A stretch of 7,366 nt of DNA from Methanobacterium sp. (GTDB lineage Archaea > Methanobacteriota > Methanobacteria > Methanobacteriales > Methanobacteriaceae). Each line of letters begins with the position of its first letter. Within the stretch, counting starts at the first letter, position 1. Shown one piece after another: positions 4,845-7,366 of this stretch. Location: positions 1 to 7,366 of the forward strand of contig JAHRFX010000056.1 of assembly GCA_019084405.1 (NCBI GenBank), written 5' to 3'. Below the pieces are notes generated by a model. The model saw only the letters and a program-made list of their open reading frames with translations, searched no databases and had not been told where the DNA came from. The position numbers were made by a program, and so were the translations under genes.

Positions 4845-6116
4845 TTGACACAGATGGAAAATGCTAGAAAAGGTCACATAACTGATGAAATGGATTATGT
4901 GGCTCGAAAAGAAAATATTGATATTCAAAAACTCATAAAAGGTGTAGCCAGTGGTAAAATTGTAATACCCCGGAATATTAATCGAGAATCATCTCCTTGC
5001 GGTATAGGCAAAGGACTGAGCACCAAGATAAATGCTAATGTAGGCTCTTCTTCTCAAAAGGAGGATATAGGCCTGGAAGTAGAAAAAGCACTCCTGGCGG
5101 TTCAGTACGGTGCACATGCTGTAATGGATTTATCCACCGGACCTGCTCTTAATGAAGTCCGTAAAAAAATATTAGAAGCAATTGATGTTCCTATAGGGAC
5201 TGTACCTATTTATGAAGCAGGTGTTGCTGCCCGTTCCAGGGATGGTTCTGTTATTGATATGGATGAAGATGACATGTTTCAGGCCATTGAAAATCAGGCC
5301 AGAGAAGGGGTGGACTTCATGACCATCCACAGTGGCATTACCCAGGACACAGTAGAGAAACTCAAAAATTCAAAAAGGCTAATGGGGATTGTAAGTCGTG
5401 GAGGAGCATTTTTAGCAGCATGGATAATGCATAATAAGCAGGAAAATCCATTATATAAAAACTACGAATACCTGCTGGAAATAGCTTATGAACACGATGT
5501 TACCCTTTCTTTAGGGGATGGCCTTCGACCAGGATGCCTGCAAGATGCATCGGACATTCCCCAGATTCAGGAACTTATTGTACTGGGGGGCCTGGTGGAA
5601 AAAGCCAGACAGGTGGATGTACAGTGCATGGTGGAAGGACCAGGGCATGTCCCTCTGGATCAGATTTCAGCCAACATGAAAATGCAAAAAACAATCTGTA
5701 ATGAGGCCCCATTTTATGTTTTAGGTCCTATTGTAACGGACATGGCTCCGGGATATGATCATATAACTTCTGCTATTGGGGGTGCCTGGGCGGCATTTTC
5801 TGGTGCAGACTTCCTGTGCTATGTTACCCCGGCAGAACATCTGGCAATTCCTGGCCTTGAAGATGTTAAAGAAGGTGTTATAGCATCTAAAATTGCTGCT
5901 CAATCTGCTGATGTTGCTTTAGGATTAAAAAGCGCCTGGGAAGACGAAATAAAAATGGCTAATGCCCGTCGCAATTTTGACTGGGAAGGACAATTTGAAT
6001 TGGCATTTGATGGTGAAAAACCCAAAAACTATCGTCAAAGCTGTCCCGTGGAAGAAGAGGATATGTGTTCTATGTGTGGTGAGTACTGCGCCTTACGCTT
6101 AGTCCGGGAGGACTAA
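4845..6116 (+). CDS. thiC: phosphomethylpyrimidine synthase ThiC
   Basis: Radical-SAM enzyme that rearranges aminoimidazole ribotide into HMP-phosphate, the pyrimidine of thiamine. It has 423 residues, the short anaerobe/archaeal form. TTG 4845 is used: MTQMENARKG is the usual N-terminus of this group, and GAGGGATG (4833-4840) precedes it. Landmarks are TKINANVGSS (60-69), MGIVSRGGAF (180-189), GDGLRPG (224-230), EGPGHVPL (264-271, with H268) and GPIVTDMAPGYDHITSAIGG (294-313, with H306); the two histidines are the expected metal ligands. The 4Fe-4S cysteines near the C-terminus are C408, C411 and C415. Their spacing is C-x2-C-x3-C, one residue shorter than the C-x2-C-x4-C of E. coli-type ThiC. 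The paralogue BzaF (5-hydroxybenzimidazole synthase for the cobamide lower ligand) is closely related and cannot be excluded. A T-rich terminator follows. Confidence 0.92.
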   Translation: MTQMENARKGHITDEMDYVARKENIDIQKLIKGVASGKIVIPRNINRESSPCGIGKGLSTKINANVGSSSQKEDIGLEVEKALLAVQYGAHAVMDLSTGPALNEVRKKILEAIDVPIGTVPIYEAGVAARSRDGSVIDMDEDDMFQAIENQAREGVDFMTIHSGITQDTVEKLKNSKRLMGIVSRGGAFLAAWIMHNKQENPLYKNYEYLLEIAYEHDVTLSLGDGLRPGCLQDASDIPQIQELIVLGGLVEKARQVDVQCMVEGPGHVPLDQISANMKMQKTICNEAPFYVLGPIVTDMAPGYDHITSAIGGAWAAFSGADFLCYVTPAEHLAIPGLEDVKEGVIASKIAAQSADVALGLKSAWEDEIKMANARRNFDWEGQFELAFDGEKPKNYRQSCPVEEEDMCSMCGEYCALRLVRED

Positions 6117-6149
6117 AATCCCACCATTTATTTATTCATTGGAATACTA

Positions 6150-6169
6150 TTTTTTACTTTTTCTTATTT
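6150..6169 (+). terminator. T-rich terminator of thiC
   Basis: T6-A-C-T5-C-TT-A-TTT begins 34 nt after the thiC stop, without a clear stem. It fits archaeal oligo-T termination and separates thiC from the redox pair. Confidence 0.5.
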
Positions 6170-6188
6170 ATCCCGGATTACTTCAATC

Positions 6189-6203
6189 TCAAAAAATATA
6201 TAA
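6189..6203 (+). promoter_or_regulatory. promoter of the redoxin-disulfide reductase operon
   Basis: TCAAA followed by AAATATATAA (6194-6203) fits a BRE/TATA. Initiation near 6224 leaves a leader of about 19 nt containing AGGAGG (6231-6236). A second box, CTATATAAG (6212-6220), would start transcription too close to the ATG to include that site. Confidence 0.5.
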
Positions 6204-6242
6204 TAACATCTCTATATAAGCACAGTTTTCAGGAGGAATAAA

Positions 6243-6521
6243 ATGGCTCTAGAACATGTGGATGGACATAAAAAAGGAGAAATCGTTCTTTTTGCTTTAA
6301 GTACCTGTGGCTGGTGTAAAAAAACCAAACTACTGCTGGATGAGCTGGGGGTAGCATATAATTATATTTATGTGGATTTAACTCGGGGGAGTGAAAGGGA
6401 TGAAACATTGGAAAATCTAAAAAAATGGAACCCCTCTTTATCATTCCCTACCCTGGTTATAAACAATGAAAGAGCAATTATTGGATTTGATCGCACCTCC
6501 ATCGAGGGGGCTTTAGGTTGA
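6243..6521 (+). CDS. glutaredoxin/NrdH-like redoxin (CGWC)
   Basis: Small thiol carrier with a thioredoxin fold: 92 residues, active site C22-G-W-C25 after strand EIVLFALS (13-20), and cis-proline P69 in SFPTLVINN. There is no signal peptide, so it is cytosolic. AGGAGG (6231-6236) lies 6 nt before the ATG. The stop overlaps the start of the disulfide reductase gene by 4 nt, so the two are translationally coupled. In Methanosarcina barkeri an NrdH-like redoxin is reduced by a ferredoxin disulfide reductase and supplies electrons to class III ribonucleotide reductase; the same pairing here suggests the same role. General disulfide reduction is an alternative. No nrdD is in the window. Confidence 0.85.
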   Translation: MALEHVDGHKKGEIVLFALSTCGWCKKTKLLLDELGVAYNYIYVDLTRGSERDETLENLKKWNPSLSFPTLVINNERAIIGFDRTSIEGALG

Positions 6522-7036
6522 GTGAAAATTTAGTTGACCAGGATGCGGTGGAAGGATATTATAAAAAATTAAAAAATAATGCCAAAAAAGCAGGATACCA
6601 TCTTAATGCTGATGAAGAGTTCACCAAAGAACTTTTAGAGAGTATACTTATTAATAAAGACAGGTACGGCTACGAATCATGTCCCTGTCGTCTGGCATCA
6701 GGAGATATCAGGGAGGATAGGGATATTATCTGTCCTTGCGACTATCGGGATCCGGATTTGAATGATTTTGGGGCATGTTACTGTGGCCTTTACGTTTCCC
6801 ATGATATTTTAAATGGTAAAAAAGATTTAACTCCCATACCGGAACGAAGGCCCTCATTAGATCACAGATTAAAAGATTTAGATTCTGAAATAAATAGGTT
6901 TGAAGGTATTAAATCTACACTGGATTTACCGGTATGGCGGTGCCGAGTCTGCGGATACTTATGTGCTCGTGAAGAGCCACCAGAGGTATGCCCTATCTGT
7001 AAAGTATCTCAAGATAGATTTAGTCGTTTTATGTGA
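6518..7036 (+). CDS. ferredoxin:disulfide reductase, FTR catalytic domain fused to rubredoxin
   Basis: Passes single electrons from ferredoxin through a 4Fe-4S cluster to a protein disulfide, probably the adjacent redoxin. Residues 1-100 are the catalytic domain of ferredoxin-thioredoxin reductase, with C55-P-C57, C72-P-C74 and C87-Y-C89. By analogy with plant enzyme, C57 and C89 form the active disulfide and C55, C72, C74 and C87 hold the cluster. Spacing is 14 and 12 residues rather than the plant 16 and 8, and Tyr88 replaces the histidine of CHC. A charged linker (about 101-135) leads to a rubredoxin domain with C142-x2-C145 and C158-x2-C161. This fusion is known from Methanosarcina FDR. 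TTG 6518 overlaps the previous stop, with GAGG at 6504-6507. No variable subunit gene is present, as expected for this class. Confidence 0.9.
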   Translation: MSENLVDQDAVEGYYKKLKNNAKKAGYHLNADEEFTKELLESILINKDRYGYESCPCRLASGDIREDRDIICPCDYRDPDLNDFGACYCGLYVSHDILNGKKDLTPIPERRPSLDHRLKDLDSEINRFEGIKSTLDLPVWRCRVCGYLCAREEPPEVCPICKVSQDRFSRFM

Positions 7037-7054
7037 TCTTAAACCTCTTCAAAC

Positions 7055-7081
7055 TTTTTATTTATTTTTCACTATTTTTTT
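7055..7081 (+). terminator. multi T-tract terminator of the redox operon
   Basis: Three T-runs (about 7056-7059, 7065-7069 and 7075-7081) lie 20-45 nt after the reductase stop, with no strong stem. Archaeal polymerases terminate at such serial T-tracts. Confidence 0.5.
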
Positions 7082-7163
7082 ACTGGAATGGGGAATGGAC
7101 TCTTTTAGAATTTAAGGTAGTATATTATTTATTTGAGTTAATAAAAGCTTTTAAATAAGTTTA

Positions 7164-7181
7164 AGTATATTAATATATACT
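7164..7181. repeat. inverted repeat AGTATAT-N4-ATATACT
   Basis: AGTATAT (7164-7170) and ATATACT (7175-7181) are perfect inverted arms around TAAT. A 12-bp palindrome TAAAAGCTTTTA lies just upstream at 7142-7153. They may be operator sites for the gene at 7309 or AT-rich coincidence. Confidence 0.35.
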
Positions 7182-7234
7182 AAAGAGAATTTCTATTATC
7201 TCTTGATTTTTAATTCTTTTAAATTTGAGGATTT

Positions 7235-7252
7235 TTTGAATCCGGATTTAAA
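7235..7252. promoter_or_regulatory. 18-bp imperfect palindrome upstream of the last gene
   Basis: TTTgAATCCGGATTtAAA has a perfect 10-bp core, AATCCGGATT (7239-7248), and one mismatched pair. It contains the only CCGG in this AT-rich spacer and ends about 27 bp before the TATA box, where archaeal activators often bind. TTTAAA recurs at 7247, 7256 and 7267, about one helical turn apart. Regulator unknown. Confidence 0.35.
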
Positions 7253-7278
7253 GAGTTTAAATGGATTTTAAACAAATA

Positions 7279-7286
7279 TTTATATA
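7279..7286 (+). promoter_or_regulatory. TATA box of the last gene
   Basis: TTTATATA preceded by AACAAATA. The usual spacing puts initiation near 7305-7309, so the transcript would be leaderless or have only a few leader bases. A GGAG at 7301-7304 would function only if initiation is slightly earlier. Confidence 0.5.
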
Positions 7287-7308
7287 GTTTTATGTGTATA
7301 GGAGTATT

Positions 7309-7366
7309 ATGAAGTCTTTTGAGAAATATTTCATGAATAAGCAGTATTCTCGTGTGAAGGAGCTTG
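7309..7366 (+). CDS. 5' end of an unidentified gene (partial)
   Basis: ATG 7309 opens a frame that runs to the window edge: MKSFEKYFMNKQYSRVKEL, then one further base. GGAG (7301-7304) lies 4 nt before the ATG, and a good TATA box lies upstream, so the start is believable. The visible 19 residues are charged and aromatic-rich, without a signal peptide, and suggest a helix. This is too little to assign a family. The spacer 7082-7308 in front of it holds palindromes but no other gene. Confidence 0.6.
   Translation, partial: MKSFEKYFMNKQYSRVKEL

Overview
The window reads as chromosomal DNA of a hydrogenotrophic methanogenic archaeon, most likely a mesophilic member of the Methanobacteriales (Methanobacterium-like). 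The reasons are very AT-rich spacers with archaeal BRE/TATA promoters and T-tract terminators, strong GGAGG-type ribosome binding sites, a CAT-anticodon tRNA with a bulge-helix-bulge intron, a methanogenesis marker protein 8 homologue, an archaeal-type ThiC, and a ferredoxin:disulfide reductase carrying a fused rubredoxin domain. The genus is inference.

Layout. 1-379: noncoding region with a hairpin/T-run terminator for whatever lies to the left, then the promoter, an exact GGAA-N6-TTCC operator of the NrpR type and a GC-rich structured leader. 380-1976: amt-glnK nitrogen operon (ammonium channel plus its PII gate). 1977-2240: convergent spacer rich in interlocking inverted repeats. 2241-2993 (minus): MoeB/ThiF-like E1 adenylyltransferase without the usual zinc cysteines. 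3284-3392 (minus): intron-containing tRNA with its own promoter and a hairpin/T-run terminator. 3530-4360: methanogenesis marker 8 protein. 4415-4795 (minus): two-CBS-domain protein, divergent from 4845-6116 thiC, with the two promoters interleaved in a 49-bp gap. 6243-7036: overlapping pair of a glutaredoxin/NrdH-like protein and ferredoxin:disulfide reductase. 7309-7366: first codons of another gene.

How the genes work together. Amt and GlnK form one nitrogen-responsive unit: ammonium uptake gated by PII and, from the operator, probably repressed by NrpR under nitrogen sufficiency. The CGWC redoxin and the Fe-S disulfide reductase form a thiol electron chain (ferredoxin to disulfide reductase to redoxin), known in Methanosarcina to feed class III ribonucleotide reductase. 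ThiC makes the thiamine pyrimidine; the CBS protein sharing its promoter region could sense an adenosyl ligand. The rest looks like conserved single genes rather than an operon.

I see no mobile element, CRISPR array, defence island or clearly new multi-gene system. The most unusual signals are noncoding: the nitrogen-operon leader, the pseudoknot-like interlocked repeats near 2194-2243, a recurrent AGTATAT/ATATACT 7-mer in the spacers, and the interleaved thiC/CBS promoters. All start choices and promoters are by-eye inferences.
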